From assembly GCA_963745175.1 (NCBI GenBank), contig CAVUWK010000013.1, positions 1 through 64,000 on the forward strand: DNA of 64,000 nt. Reading direction: 5' to 3'. The notes below the pieces were generated by a model. The model made no database searches. It saw only the letters and a list, made by a program, of their open reading frames with translations, and was not told the DNA's origin. Both the position numbers and the translations under genes were made by a program. Below, piece after piece: positions 25,406 through 35,534 of the stretch; position 1 is the first letter of the stretch; every line of letters begins with the position of its first letter. This stretch comes from Bog-473 sp963745175 (GTDB taxonomy: Bacteria; Actinomycetota; Acidimicrobiia; Acidimicrobiales; RAAP-2).

Positions 25406-27882
25406 GACGTCGGCGGGCCGCCCCAGGTGACCTCGACGCTCGACCGGATGTCCCGCGATGACGCCCCGACCAGCACCTCGTAGCGGCCCGGGTCCGACCG
25501 CCACGCATGCGTGTCGACGTCCCAGTAGCGGTAGGCGGCGGCGCCGAGCTCCACCCGGACCGTCTCCCGGCCGCCGGGATCAACCGCGACCTTGGCGAAC
25601 CCGGCCAGCTCCCGGTCGGGCCGGCGGACCAGGGACTCCGGTGCCCGCACGTAGACCTGCACGACCTCGGTGCCCCGGCGGGTCCCGTCGTTGACCAGGG
25701 TCACGGACACCCCGCTCCCGTCAGCGTCGACCAGCACGGAATCGAACACGATGTCGCCGTAGGAGAGTCCGAAGCCGAAGGGGAACAAAGGCGCCAGGCG
25801 CGTCGTCTCGTAGAAGCGGTAGCCGACCAGGACGCCCTCCCCGTAGACGACCCTGCCCTCGATGCCTGGATACCGGTCGCCCTCCACGCCCAGCCCCGCC
25901 GGCCCGTCCTCCACCGAGGCGGGGAACGTCACCGGAAGGCGCCCCGACGGCTCGGCCAGCCCGACCACCATGTCGGCCAGCGCGTCCGCACCCTCCTCGC
26001 CCGGGTACCAGGTCATGAGCACGGCTCCGGCCCGCTCCGCCCACGGCATCTCGACGGGCGAGCCCACGTTGACGACGACCACGGTGCGCGGGTTGACCTC
26101 CAGCACCGCCTCGACCAGCTCCCGTTGCCGGCCCGGCAGCGAGAGGTCGGGCCGGTCGTGGCCCTCGGACTCCCATTGCCCGTTGGAGCCGACGACGACC
26201 ACCGCCACGTCAGCCTCCGCTGCGGCACGTACCGCACGCTCGAACTCGTCGCCTGTATCCGGCCGGGACGCGCCGATGCGGGCGCCCAGAATGGGGGAGG
26301 AGGACGACCGCGGCCAGACTTCGACGGCCAGCTCGTAGGAGTGCCCGGCGGCGAGGTCGATCGTCACGTCGACGGGCTCGCTCCCCGCGCCGTAGAAGCT
26401 CGAGCCGCGTGACGGCTCGGAGTTGTCGACGACGATCTCGCCGTCGAGGCGTAGCACGGCCCGCCCGGCGCTCTCGAGCCCGAGCTGCCACGCGCCCGCC
26501 ACGTCGGGCGTGAACGTCCCGGACACCCTGACCGAGAACCTTCCGACGGCGAGTTCCGGCTGCGGAGTGCCGATCCACAGGACCCGGGCGGTGTGTGCCA
26601 CGTCCGTCGCCACCGGGTCGCCGGCGAGCACCGGGTTGTTGAAGTACTCGACGACAAGGCTCTCGTCGCCGGCCGTCGACGTCAGGAGGCGCAGGTCGAT
26701 CGGTGCCGTCCCCAGGTCGATCCGGCAGCCCACCTCGGAGAAGATCGAGGCGTCCGGGAGCCGCTCGGCCAGTGCCTCGGCCACCCCCCGCCTCCGGTGC
26801 GGGGTGACCTCCGAGCTCCCACCTCCCATGGCGAGCTGGCCCGCGTTCGGACCGATCACGGCCACACTGGCCACGCCCTCAGGATCCAAAGGCAACAGCC
26901 CGTCGTTGACGAGCAGGACGGTCCCTTCCACGGCCACCCGACGGGCGACCGCCCGCCGCCCCGGATCGTCCTCCTCCCTTTCCTCTCCGTCGTCAGCCGC
27001 CGCCGCCGTCGTCCCACCCAGGATCCCCACCCGCCCCATCAGCCGCAGCACGTGGCGCACCTGGCCGTCGACCACCGACTCGTCGACGAAGCCGTCCCGC
27101 ACGGCGGCCGCGAGCGTCGGCCCGAGCCAGGCCGAGGGCCCGGGCATCTCGAGGTCGAGGCCGGCCTGCGCCGCCGCCTCGGTGGCGTGCGTCCCGAACC
27201 AGTCCGACACGACGAGCCCGTCGAAGCCCCATTCACCACGGAGCACGCCGCCGATCAGGTCCGCCTGCTCGCTGCAGTAGATGCCGTTGACCTTGTTGTA
27301 GGCGGTCATCACGGACCAGACGCCGGCCTCCCGTACGGCCTGCTCGAAGGCCACGAGATGGATCTCCCGCAGCGGTCGCTCCTCGACCTCGGCGCTGATC
27401 GTCATCCGGTCGTGCTCCTGGTCGTTGCAGGCGAAGTGCTTGATGCAGCAGGCGACCCCGCCCGCCTGCACGCCCTCCACGTAGGCGACGGCGATGCGGG
27501 CCGTCAGCAGGGGATCCTCGGAGAAGGACTCGAAGGTGCGACCGGCGAGCGGCGTGCGCACGATGCACACAGTCGGACCGAGCAGCACGTGCACGCCCTT
27601 CGAGCGGGCCTCGGCCGCCAGGACGTCGCCCAGGTCGGAGACAAGGTCGGGGTTCCACGTCGACCCGATGGCCATGCCGCAGGGGACCGACAGCGAGCGC
27701 CGTCCGAGCAGGCTGTCGCCTCGGACGCCCGACGGGCCATCGGACACCTTGAGCGCCGGGATGCCTAGGCGCTCCACGGGCGGCAGGTACCACATGCTGG
27801 CGCCGGCGGTCAGGGAGCCCTTCTCGTCGAGGGTCATGGCGCCGATGAGGCGCTCGATCTCTTCGTCGTCCAGATCGTCCAT
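25402..27882 (-). CDS. Glycoside hydrolase family 3 with PA14 insert
   Basis: 826 residues, normal for beta-glucosidases with a PA14 insertion. The N-terminal barrel shows KVSDGPSGVRG, KHF at 148-150, and the nucleophile SDW at 226-228 (Asp227). A PA14 domain follows (VEYFNNPVLAG, VSGTFTPDVAGAWQLGL), then the second alpha/beta domain (GSNGQWESEGHDR, WYPGEEGADALAD) and a Fn3-like end (AGFAKVAVDPGGRETVRVEL). No signal peptide, so cytoplasmic. It cleaves beta-linked sugars. TAGTGT seven bases before the ATG gives a leaderless start; the next gene is coupled. Confidence 0.93.
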   Translation of the reverse strand: MDDLDDEEIERLIGAMTLDEKGSLTAGASMWYLPPVERLGIPALKVSDGPSGVRGDSLLGRRSLSVPCGMAIGSTWNPDLVSDLGDVLAAEARSKGVHVLLGPTVCIVRTPLAGRTFESFSEDPLLTARIAVAYVEGVQAGGVACCIKHFACNDQEHDRMTISAEVEERPLREIHLVAFEQAVREAGVWSVMTAYNKVNGIYCSEQADLIGGVLRGEWGFDGLVVSDWFGTHATEAAAQAGLDLEMPGPSAWLGPTLAAAVRDGFVDESVVDGQVRHVLRLMGRVGILGGTTAAAADDGEEREEDDPGRRAVARRVAVEGTVLLVNDGLLPLDPEGVASVAVIGPNAGQLAMGGGSSEVTPHRRRGVAEALAERLPDASIFSEVGCRIDLGTAPIDLRLLTSTAGDESLVVEYFNNPVLAGDPVATDVAHTARVLWIGTPQPELAVGRFSVRVSGTFTPDVAGAWQLGLESAGRAVLRLDGEIVVDNSEPSRGSSFYGAGSEPVDVTIDLAAGHSYELAVEVWPRSSSSPILGARIGASRPDTGDEFERAVRAAAEADVAVVVVGSNGQWESEGHDRPDLSLPGRQRELVEAVLEVNPRTVVVVNVGSPVEMPWAERAGAVLMTWYPGEEGADALADMVVGLAEPSGRLPVTFPASVEDGPAGLGVEGDRYPGIEGRVVYGEGVLVGYRFYETTRLAPLFPFGFGLSYGDIVFDSVLVDADGSGVSVTLVNDGTRRGTEVVQVYVRAPESLVRRPDRELAGFAKVAVDPGGRETVRVELGAAAYRYWDVDTHAWRSDPGRYEVLVGASSRDIRSSVEVTWGGPPTS

Positions 27883-27889
27883 GCCGGTG

Positions 27890-27895
27890 ACACTA
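27890..27895 (-). promoter_or_regulatory. -10 element, leaderless GH3-MFS operon promoter
   Basis: TAGTGT on the minus strand, exactly seven bases before the GH3 ATG at 27882. It lies in the 72 bases between GH3 and the upstream Uma2 gene, so the two genes have separate promoters. Confidence 0.55.
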
Positions 27896-27954
27896 CGCGG
27901 CGGCCAATGAGGGCAATGGGCCTGTTATCCCAGTGGATTGGTGGGGGAGTGCTC

Positions 27955-28491
27955 CTACGGCACAGCCAGCGCCAGCGTCCGCGGGTCGACAGTGGCACCC
28001 AGAGGCGGCAGGGCCGCGGCAGCGGAACTTCGAACCACCTGGACGAAGCTGCCACCCCGGTTCTCGAGCACGGCAACGGACGGCTCGCCGAGATCGACGA
28101 TCCAGTACCACTCGGCGCCTCCCGAGCCGTAGGCCTCGAGCTTCTTGCCCCAGTCAACGTCCTTCGTCGACGGCGACAGGATCTCGATGACGAGGTGTGG
28201 CGGGTGCACGACCAGGGACTCGTTGAGTGAACCGACGTCGATGACCATGACGTCCGGGATGAAGATCTCCCCGCCGACGCTCCAGCCCGATCCCGACACG
28301 ACGAGGCGCCCTTCGCAGTGCGGTAGCAGTGCCGCACCCAGTCGCGTCACGACGAGGGCGTGCCGGACCGTCGGGGGGTTCACGACGAGGCACCCGTCGT
28401 AGTACTCGTGGAACTTGGTCTCTCCGAGCTGCGCGTACTCTGCCGGCGACATCGGCGTGCGGAGCGAGCTGCCCGGTTGCACCTGCACCAT
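27955..28491 (-). CDS. Uma2-family (DUF820) restriction-endonuclease-fold protein
   Basis: 178 residues. EYAQLGETKFHEYYDG, FIPDVMVIDVG, HLVIEILSPSTKDVDWGKKL and AEWYWIVDLGEPSVAVLEN are the family signature with the PD-(D/E)xK core (PDV and EIL-K). These proteins are very numerous in cyanobacteria and some actinobacteria and their role is unproven. TACCCT lies seven bases before the ATG. Single gene. Confidence 0.92.
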   Translation of the reverse strand: MVQVQPGSSLRTPMSPAEYAQLGETKFHEYYDGCLVVNPPTVRHALVVTRLGAALLPHCEGRLVVSGSGWSVGGEIFIPDVMVIDVGSLNESLVVHPPHLVIEILSPSTKDVDWGKKLEAYGSGGAEWYWIVDLGEPSVAVLENRGGSFVQVVRSSAAAALPPLGATVDPRTLALAVP

Positions 28492-28498
28492 TGCATTC

Positions 28499-28504
28499 AG
28501 GGTA
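28499..28504 (-). promoter_or_regulatory. -10 element, leaderless Uma2 promoter
   Basis: TACCCT on the minus strand with seven bases to the ATG at 28491: same hexamer and same spacing as at 7857 and 10730. Confidence 0.55.
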
Positions 28505-28698
28505 GTCGCCCTTCTCCTCGATCCTCGTGCTCCGTACCGCCTGTTCCCGCGTGACGTCAGCTACGGCAGAACGGTCTGTCGCCCGTCGGTTGTGACCCTG
28601 AATTCCGCCGATGATTTCCGATATTCCAGCTATAAACAGTGTCGTTTACAGTCTGCAGAAACTCCCACCCTCGCCGGCCCTCGAGCGACGCCGGAATC

Positions 28699-30583
28699 TT
28701 ACGTTGTCACCAGGTGTCGACGAAGGGCCGCCGCTGCCCGCCCCCGCCTCCGACCCCCGCCACCCGGCGCCCACCACTCGGAGCGCCCACCCGCCGCCGA
28801 CAACGCGTGCACCACCCGCCGCCGAGTCACGGCCGGGTCGATCACGTCGTCGATCTCGAAGTGCTCGGCCACGTGGACCGCCTTCCCGTGCTCGTAGGCC
28901 CGAGCCACCATGGCGTCGAACGCCGCCGCCCGCTCGTCGGGGTCCTCGATGGCGTCGAGCTCGCGCCGGAAGCCCAGGCGCACCGCCCCTTCCAACCCCA
29001 TCCCGCCCAGCTCGCCGGTCGGCCAGGCCACGGTGAACAGCGGCCGGCGGAAGCTGCCGCCCGCCATGGCCTGGGCGCCCAGCCCGTAGCCCTTGCGCAA
29101 GATGACGCAGGCGAACGGCACCGTGAGCGACGCCCCCACCACGAACATGCGGCTGACGTGGCGCACCAGCGCCGTCTCCTCCGCCTCGGGGCCCACCATG
29201 AACCCGGGCGTGTCGCACAGCGAGAGGACGGGCAGCCCGAAGGCCTCGCACAGCTGCAGGAAGCGGGCCGCCTTGTCGGCGTTGGCGGCGTCGATGGCGC
29301 CGGCCAGGTGCATCGGGTTGTTGGCGATGACGCCGACCGCCCGGCCCTCCACCCGGGCCAGCGCCGTCACCATGCCCGGGGCGAACGACGGCCGGAGCTC
29401 GAGGACCGATCCCTCGTCGGCCAGGATCTCGAGCGCCCGCCGCACGTCGTAGACCCGCCGCCGGTCGGGCGGCACCACGTCGCGCAGCAGGTCCTGGTCC
29501 GGCGCCGTCCAGTCGCGCACGTCCCCCTGGAAGTAGGCCAGGTAGCGGCGGGCCACCTCGACGGCTTCCTTCTCGTCGGCGCAGAGGACATCGACGACCC
29601 CGTTCGGCACCTGCACCGACACCGGGCCGACGTCCTCGGGGGCGTAGACACCGAGCCCGCCCCCCTCGATCATGGCCGGGCCCCCCATCCCGATGTTGGC
29701 GTCGGGCGTGGCGATGATGACGTGGCAGCATCCGAGCAGCGCGGCGTTGCCGGCGAAGCAGCGCCCCGACACCACGCCGACGAGCGGCACCTTCCCGCTC
29801 AGCGCGCCGAACAGCGCGAAGGCCTCGGTGTCGAGCCCGGTGACCACGGCCATGTCGGTGTCGCCCGGGCGGCCGCCGCCGCCCTCGGCGAAGAGCACGA
29901 CGGGGAGGCTCAACCGCTCGACGAGCTCGAAGAGGCGGTCCTTCTTGCGGTGGTTCATCTGGCCCTGGGTGCCGGCCAGGACGGAGTAGTCGTACGACAG
30001 CACGGCGCAGCGCGACCGCTCGTGGTCGAAGAGGTCGCCGTTGACCCGGGCGATGCCGGCGATCAGCCCGTCGGCCGGCGTGTTGGCGACGAGGTCCTCG
30101 GTGCTCCGGCGCGCCCGCTGGGCGGCGATGACGAGCCCGCCGTACTCCTCGAAGCTGTCGGGGTCGCAGAGGTCCTCGATGTTCTCCCGCGCCGTCCGCC
30201 GTCCCCGCGCGTGCCGGCGCTCGGTCGCATCCGGACGACCCTCGTCGAGCGTGGCGGCGACGCGGGCGCGCAGCTCCTCGAGTTCGGGGCGCACGCCACC
30301 CTCCGGATCGGGCTGCTCCGCGACGCCCGTCGCCACCGTCCCGCCCGCCGACGCGTCCTCGTCGATCAGCACGAGCAGCACATCCCCGGACCCGCACCGC
30401 GTCCCCGACCGACACGGCGACGCTGGCAACCGTCCCGGCCGCCGCCGCCTCCACGACGTGCTCCATCTTCATGGACTCGATGAGGAGCAGGACGGTGCCG
30501 GCCGCCACCCGGTCGCCGGGGGCGACGGCCACGCGGAGCACGGTGCCGGCGAACGGCACCGTGAGCTCGGTCAGCCCTGCCAC
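28699..30583 (-). CDS. Acyl-CoA carboxylase: biotinyl domain fused to carboxyltransferase, one frameshift
   Basis: Starts at GTG 30583, overlapping the nitroreductase stop by 13 bases. Residues 1-70 are a biotinyl domain (VPFAGTVLRVAVAPGD, ESMKMEH, biotin Lys39). After an extra C near 30403 the frame continues into a full carboxyltransferase: RRTARENIEDLCDPDSFEEY, SYDYSVLAGTQGQMNHRKKD, CFAGNAALLGCCHVI, PGFMVGPEAEETALV and AYEHGKAVHVAEHFEIDDV. No biotin carboxylase domain is present, so a separate subunit is needed. It should carboxylate a short acyl-CoA. Confidence 0.88.
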
Positions 30584-31230
30584 AGCGGCTCGGGCACCTC
30601 GAAGCCGACCTCGGTGCCCCAGGTGTTGCGGTACGAGACCTCCTGGACGGGGCGGCGCGGTCCCACGCCCCAGGTCCCGGTCGGGTAGCCGAAGCTGACG
30701 GTGCCCGAGAGGTGCCAGCCCTGGTCGTTGGGAACGCCGAGGATTTCGTACGTCTCGGTCGGGTGGAAGAACTGCAGCAGCGCGGTGAGGCAGCTGCCGA
30801 CGCCCTCGGCCCGGGCGGCCAGCATGGCGCTCCAGACGGCGGGGTAGATGGAGCCGCCCGTCGGGTCGTGCTGGCTGAAGGGGAACAGGAACAACGGCAC
30901 CTGCTCGAAGTGGTCGGCCAGCCACTGGGCGGAGCGCTGCACCTTCAGGATCTCAACCGACTCGGGCGCGTCGGGATTGGCGTGGGCGGTCTCGATCTGG
31001 TCCTTGTAGATGGTCTTCCACAGCTCGCCCATGGCGTGCTGGTACAGGGGGGCGAGAGCGGCCCTCTTGGCGGGGTCGTCGAGGAGGAGGAAACGCCAGT
31101 TCTGCGAGTTGCCACCCGAGGGGGCCCGGATGGCCGCATCGAGGATGCGGGCCTGGACGTCGTGGGGGATCGGGTCCGGCCGGACCCGGCGCATGGCGCG
31201 GGTCGTGTACAGCGCCTCGTGGAGTTCCAT
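30571..31230 (-). CDS. Nitroreductase-family flavoprotein
   Basis: 219 residues. MELHEALYTTRAMRRVRPDP, RAPSGGNSQNWRFLLLDDP and GVGSCLTALLQFF, with VSFGYPTGTWGVGPRRP at the end, match the FMN-dependent nitroreductase family common in actinobacteria. It overlaps the carboxylase gene by 13 bases and TAAGGT seven bases before the ATG marks the operon start, so the two proteins are made together. A shared acyl-CoA or dehydrogenation role is possible (inference). Confidence 0.92.
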   Translation of the reverse strand: MELHEALYTTRAMRRVRPDPIPHDVQARILDAAIRAPSGGNSQNWRFLLLDDPAKRAALAPLYQHAMGELWKTIYKDQIETAHANPDAPESVEILKVQRSAQWLADHFEQVPLFLFPFSQHDPTGGSIYPAVWSAMLAARAEGVGSCLTALLQFFHPTETYEILGVPNDQGWHLSGTVSFGYPTGTWGVGPRRPVQEVSYRNTWGTEVGFEVPEPLWQG

Positions 31231-31237
31231 GTGGCCG

Positions 31238-31243
31238 ACCTTA
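31238..31243 (-). promoter_or_regulatory. -10 element, leaderless nitroreductase-carboxylase promoter
   Basis: TAAGGT on the minus strand, seven bases before the ATG at 31230. Same pattern as the other leaderless starts. Confidence 0.5.
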
Positions 31244-31352
31244 GGTCGCCGGCGTCGCTACAGGCCGGAGCTCTCCATTCCGATAGGAACGGGAGAACCG
31301 CTGCGCGGCGCCAGCGGAACGCCAGGATCTGTGCATGCGGGGGGTCTGACAC

Positions 31353-33016
31353 GTGCCGAACACTTCGGTGGTTGACGTAATCCAGACCACGACGGTTCCC
31401 GAGGAAGCCGCTGCACTTTCCACGATTGATGTGGATCGGGTGCCGCGGATGGCCAAGCCGCCACGCTTGGATGCCGCACTCTTCCTGTACCTGCCGTTCC
31501 TGGCGTCGGTCTGCCGTACCTTCGCCAGCTCCTCCGACGACCCGTTCATCACGCTGCGGTACGCGGCCAATCTCGTTCACGGCTACGGACCGGTGTTCAA
31601 CCAGGGACAGCACGTACAGGGCTTCACGAGCCCGCTGCACCTGGTCGTGGCGGTGGTCGCGTATCTGATCCCCGGTGGGGATGACCTCCTGAAGCTGAAG
31701 CTGGCTTCACTGGTCTTCGGATTCCTGGCCATCCGTGAGGCCGGGCGGCTGCTATACGGCCTGGACATCCCTCGCTGGGCGCGCCGTACGGGCGGTCTCG
31801 CGGTGAGCACGTCATTGATCGTCGCCTTTGCGTCGGGCAACGGTCTCGAGACGACCCTGGCGATGTGGCTGCTGCTGGCGCTGACACGGAGGCTGGTGCT
31901 GGACGGCCCGACTCGATCGCCACTCCTCCTGGCCCTCATTGCGTTTGCCGCCGTGCTCCGCGTCCCGATGCGCTCCTGGTCCTGGTGTGCTTGGGGATCG
32001 TCGGACTGATCATCGAACGTCCACTGTCCCTTTGGCATCGGATCTCCTGGGTCGGTGGCGCCGCCCTTGCCGTTGTCGGTACGGCGTTCGTCGGACTTGT
32101 TTACTTCAATGACGTGCTCCCGAACACGTACTACGCCAAGGACATGGGGCTTGGTCGAGCTCTTGACCCAGGTATTCGCTATTTGATTAACGCGCTCCAG
32201 GCGCAGGGTGGTTCCGGCATCGACGGAGTCCTCCTGATCCTCCAGGTATCACTCCTGGCTGCAGGGGTCTATGCCGTCGTCACGCGCTTTCCTCGGTGTG
32301 GCTATCTCCTGGCCATCATCGCAGGGCAAGCTCTCTTCATCTTGAAATCCGGCGGCGATTGGATGCAGGGCGGTCGGTTTGCCGCGCCGGCGATCATTCC
32401 GTTACTCGTGATCGAATTGCTGGGCGTCGTGAGCATCAGCTCCTACATGGGGCGTCGTGCTCAACCTATCGTCGCGTCGGGCGTCCGCGGAGTGGTTGCG
32501 GCGGGATTGCTCGCATCCTCGACCGGCCTCATCGTGTCCACCACTTCCATCCATCCGTTTCCCGCGCCCGTGTGGCAGTTGAGCGGTATCGACGACCGCG
32601 CGGTCATCGCTTCGGGTGGCTACCTGGAGTCGTACGCGTGGGCGACGTTGCCGAGCTATCTCCAATGCCTGGGTGCCGGCCAGCTCGTGGCGTCGAGTGA
32701 AGTCGGTTACCTCGGTTTTTCCCGCCAGGATCTCCGGATCCTCGACATCCGCGGTCTCACCGACCGCTCCATCGCGAAGGAATCGCCTTCCTCGGTCAAG
32801 TTCGAGGTGGGTGTGGATGATCCGTCTTTGATGCAGTCGACATCTGCAGTCGGCCGTGTGCTCATCCAGGCGAAACCCGCCGTGATCGCAACCTTCGACG
32901 AAATCAGGCAGAAGACGGCGTTCGGAGGTGCCTACAAGCTCGTAAAAGTTCCAGGGCTCTCGCACATGTCGATCTACGTCCGTGCTTCGTCCAACGGGTT
33001 ATGTCGCCTTGGTTGA
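31353..33016 (+). CDS. GT-C-like membrane glycosyltransferase, frameshifted
   Basis: About 553 residues from GTG 31353 (ATG 31449 possible). After the first membrane segment comes SSDDPFITLRYAANLVHGYG with FNQGQHVQGFTSPLHL, the DDxF loop of actinobacterial polyprenyl-phosphate-dependent glycosyltransferases. One base is missing near 31960. The next frame continues RPDALLVLVCLGIVGLIIE, VLPNTYYAKDMGLG, about eight membrane helices and a C-terminal outside domain (SSEVGYLGFSRQDLRILDIR). Likely adds a sugar to envelope polymers or pilins; the adjacent pilus locus makes the latter attractive. Confidence 0.78.
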
Positions 33017-33029
33017 ACCAGTGGAGCGG

Positions 33030-33480
33030 CTATTTGACTACCCGACTGCGCCGCCGGCAGACGTCGGGGTTGCTGTTGAAGTCCTGCCCCGGGTTGTAGG
33101 CCACGGCGTAGGACCCTGGCGGAGCGACCCAGACATGCCCGGACGAGTCGTATTCGATGACATAAGAGGATGTCGCGAAGGGGTTGTGCAGGTATGACGG
33201 GATCAGGGGGGCGAAGTTGGCGGCATACGTGGCGGCGCTCCACGGTGACGGCGGCGTTGGGAAGGCGCCCTTCTGGGCCATGTAGGCCTCGAGCGCGACC
33301 GAGAGGCTCTGGGCGTCCGCCTGGCATGCGGCCACCTCGGCCGGCGACTGGTGAGGAACGGTGACTGGCGTCGTGGTCGACGTGGTGGGACTGGATGTGG
33401 AGGTCGATGCTGTTGTGGGCGTCGAAGGAGAGCTGCAGGCGGGAACGATCGAGAGAAGCGCGACGGCGCCTGATCAACAA
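33030..33480 (-). CDS. Lipoprotein with pilin-like C-terminal domain, frameshifted start
   Basis: The clear part starts at a lipobox (LLSIVPAC, about 33440) and runs through a Ser/Thr linker to VAACQADAQSLSVALEAYMAQKG-type sequence. It ends with FAPLIPSYLHNPFATSSYVIEY and PGQDFNSNPDVC at 33030. That last domain resembles the post-helix region of actinobacterial pilins. A stop lies just before the lipobox in this frame; the probable TTG start near 33480 is one frame over, so an indel sits near 33455. It is convergent with the glycosyltransferase and next to the pilus genes. Confidence 0.55.
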
Positions 33481-34036
33481 TGAGGCGGATGCCAGGTGTC
33501 GCCGACCTCGCCTCAGCTCTACGGGGTCATCAATCACCGAGTCATCTTGACACCCGAGCAGCGGTCAAAAAGGGATCGTGATTAGTGCACTCGAAGTTCG
33601 CTCGGACCGTGGTTGATTCGTTCACCGCAAATCTCCCCGGGGAGCTGAGTCCTCATCCCGGCGGGTAGCCGCGCCCTGCTTCGATCGTCGAGCCGACCTC
33701 CTTGGAGACTCGGCGGCTCGGCGCAACCTCGCTGCAACCGGGCGCCTTGAGGTGTGTGGCTAGCCGGAATCCAAGGAGTCAAAGGCCGCACAAGAACGTC
33801 CTTCAGGGACCTCTCATTCGCGCCGACTTGAAGTGAGATCCTGCGGCCGCAGCGCTTTGGCGGACGCGGCTCGCATCTGAGGAGAGGGCATTGGCGAAGC
33901 GGAGTAGCAGGTGTGATCGAGGTGCCGCGGCCGAGCCCGTCTCGCCACACGCTCGAACCTCGGCCAGTCGGAAGACGGGACGTGATCGGTCGTGAGAGGC
34001 CTAGACCTGTCGAGAAACCGCCTCAGAGGAGCCAAG
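33481..34036. other. Intergenic region ahead of the pilus locus
   Basis: 556 bases without a convincing gene. Inverted repeat CGAGCCG/CGGCTCG at 33689-33695 and 33714-33720 could form a hairpin. CATTGGCGAAG at 33889-33899 recurs before the surface-protein cluster at 54643, and a similar sequence precedes pilA. The region probably holds the promoter of cassette A and its leader. Confidence 0.45.
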
Positions 34037-35530
34037 GTGTCAAAGGCTGATGGACTCGCCGCGGCTCGGAAGTGGGTGAGCGAACTCCACCCGTCTCAGG
34101 ACCATCGGGAGGACGGGTTCACACTCGTAGAACTGCTGGTGGTGGTAGTCATCCTCCCCATTGTGGCCGGCGCGATCTCCGTGGCCATGCTCTCGGTCAT
34201 GACGCAGGAGAGCTCGGTCGCGAGTAGCACGTCGAATTCCGGTGACACGTCGGTTCTCTCCGCCAATTTCGTGAAGGATGTGCAGTCCGCGCAATACGTG
34301 ACGACCGACGCTTCGGTCGCGGGCCCAGCGTCGTGCGTGACGACGTCGAGCATCTTGAGCCTGCAGTGGCCAGTTACCACCCATAACGACACGGCGGTCG
34401 TCTCCTACGCCGTCGTCACACAAGGAACGAGCAGTCGCCTGTTCCGGTACTACTGCGAAGGCACCAACGCCCCGTCGACCACAGTGGTTGCTCATAGCGT
34501 GCAGAGCCATCTCACTGCGACGGTCGCTGGTTCTTCGTGCTCCCAGTTCGCGTGTACCCCCGCCCCGACTGTCGCGAGCAGCGGCTGGGCGTCGTCGGTC
34601 GGGGTGTCCGGGGTCGCGCTGGCTGTGCAGGCGCCACAGACGACCCAATCGGGCACGACAATCGACTCCTATACGTTGACCGGGGTTCCGCGGGTCTCGA
34701 ACAACGTGAGCCGTGGCGGGACACCTGGCGGGCATGCGCCGTTCCTCATGCTCGGAACAGGGAGCCCGGCGGTTTCGTGTACAGGCCACGACTCCATCAC
34801 TGTGGCCGGGACGGCCGTTATCAATTCCACCGGCACTGATGTCCAGACCAACGGGACCGCGTCGTTCACCGCGAGCTCCACGTACGTCGGAAATCCGAGT
34901 GCCTCGTCGTCCTTCTCGGGGGGGAACATCAGCCCGTCATCTCCGACGCAGACCGGCGTCACCGCCGCGAATCCCTACGCAGGGTTGCCGACGCCCGTGG
35001 TCGAGCCGATTCCTGGCACCGTGACAGCGGGGTCCGCCTACAACGGATTACCAGTCTTCGGAGACAGCAACCTCCAAACCGACGGACCAGGGATCTATCT
35101 GAACGCCGTCTCGGTCAACTCCGCTATGACGATTCGCAGCGGGACGTACATCTTTCAGAACGGCGTGAGCCTGGCTGGGAACGGTTCACTCACCGGAAGT
35201 GGAGGCAGCCCGGTTCCGGTCCTCCTCTACATCTACCGCGGAGCGATCAGCGTGAACGGCAACGGCACGGTCCTGCTCTCGCCGCTGTCGAGTGCGACCG
35301 CGGGGGCGGCCGGATTGACCATCTGGGTGGACCAGGGAGACACGAGCAGTCTGAGCCTGGGTGGGAACGGCGCGGCCACCGTGATCAGCGGGACCGTCTA
35401 CGCGCCCTCGGCACAAGCCGGAGTCGGCGGGAACGGGACGCTCGACCTCGGGTCGCTCATCGCCGCCAGCGTGAGTTGCAACGGTGGCGGCAATGCCGGT
35501 GCGATCCGGATCAACTACGGAGGGGCGTAG
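34037..35530 (+). CDS. Large prepilin-like protein, cassette A gene 1 (PilW-like position)
   Basis: 497 residues from GTG 34037 (GAGGAG seven bases upstream). The class III signal is complete: G27 followed by FTLVELLVVVVILPIVAGA, with Glu at +5 and an unusual Pro at +14. The ectodomain is about 450 residues, far longer than typical minor pilins, Ser/Thr/Gly-rich, with repeated GNG-turn strands late in the sequence (VSVNSAMTIRSGTYIFQNGV, ISVNGNGTVLL) like a polymer-forming or beta-helix fold. Paralogue of the gene at 44739. PilD should cut after Gly27; likely sits at the pilus tip. Confidence 0.85.
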   Translation: MSKADGLAAARKWVSELHPSQDHREDGFTLVELLVVVVILPIVAGAISVAMLSVMTQESSVASSTSNSGDTSVLSANFVKDVQSAQYVTTDASVAGPASCVTTSSILSLQWPVTTHNDTAVVSYAVVTQGTSSRLFRYYCEGTNAPSTTVVAHSVQSHLTATVAGSSCSQFACTPAPTVASSGWASSVGVSGVALAVQAPQTTQSGTTIDSYTLTGVPRVSNNVSRGGTPGGHAPFLMLGTGSPAVSCTGHDSITVAGTAVINSTGTDVQTNGTASFTASSTYVGNPSASSSFSGGNISPSSPTQTGVTAANPYAGLPTPVVEPIPGTVTAGSAYNGLPVFGDSNLQTDGPGIYLNAVSVNSAMTIRSGTYIFQNGVSLAGNGSLTGSGGSPVPVLLYIYRGAISVNGNGTVLLSPLSSATAGAAGLTIWVDQGDTSSLSLGGNGAATVISGTVYAPSAQAGVGGNGTLDLGSLIAASVSCNGGGNAGAIRINYGGA

Positions 35531-35534
35531 GCCG

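Noticed and set aside
28646..30925. Very long second-frame open reading frames across the carboxylase, MFS/GH3 and amidohydrolase genes
   Set aside because: High-GC shadow frames: Arg/Gly/Ala-rich, no motifs, and each covers a gene with clear family signatures in the true frame.
33582..33950. Minus-strand frame of 122 codons upstream of the pilus locus
   Set aside because: Arg/Pro/Gly-rich shadow without motifs; region fits a promoter/leader better.
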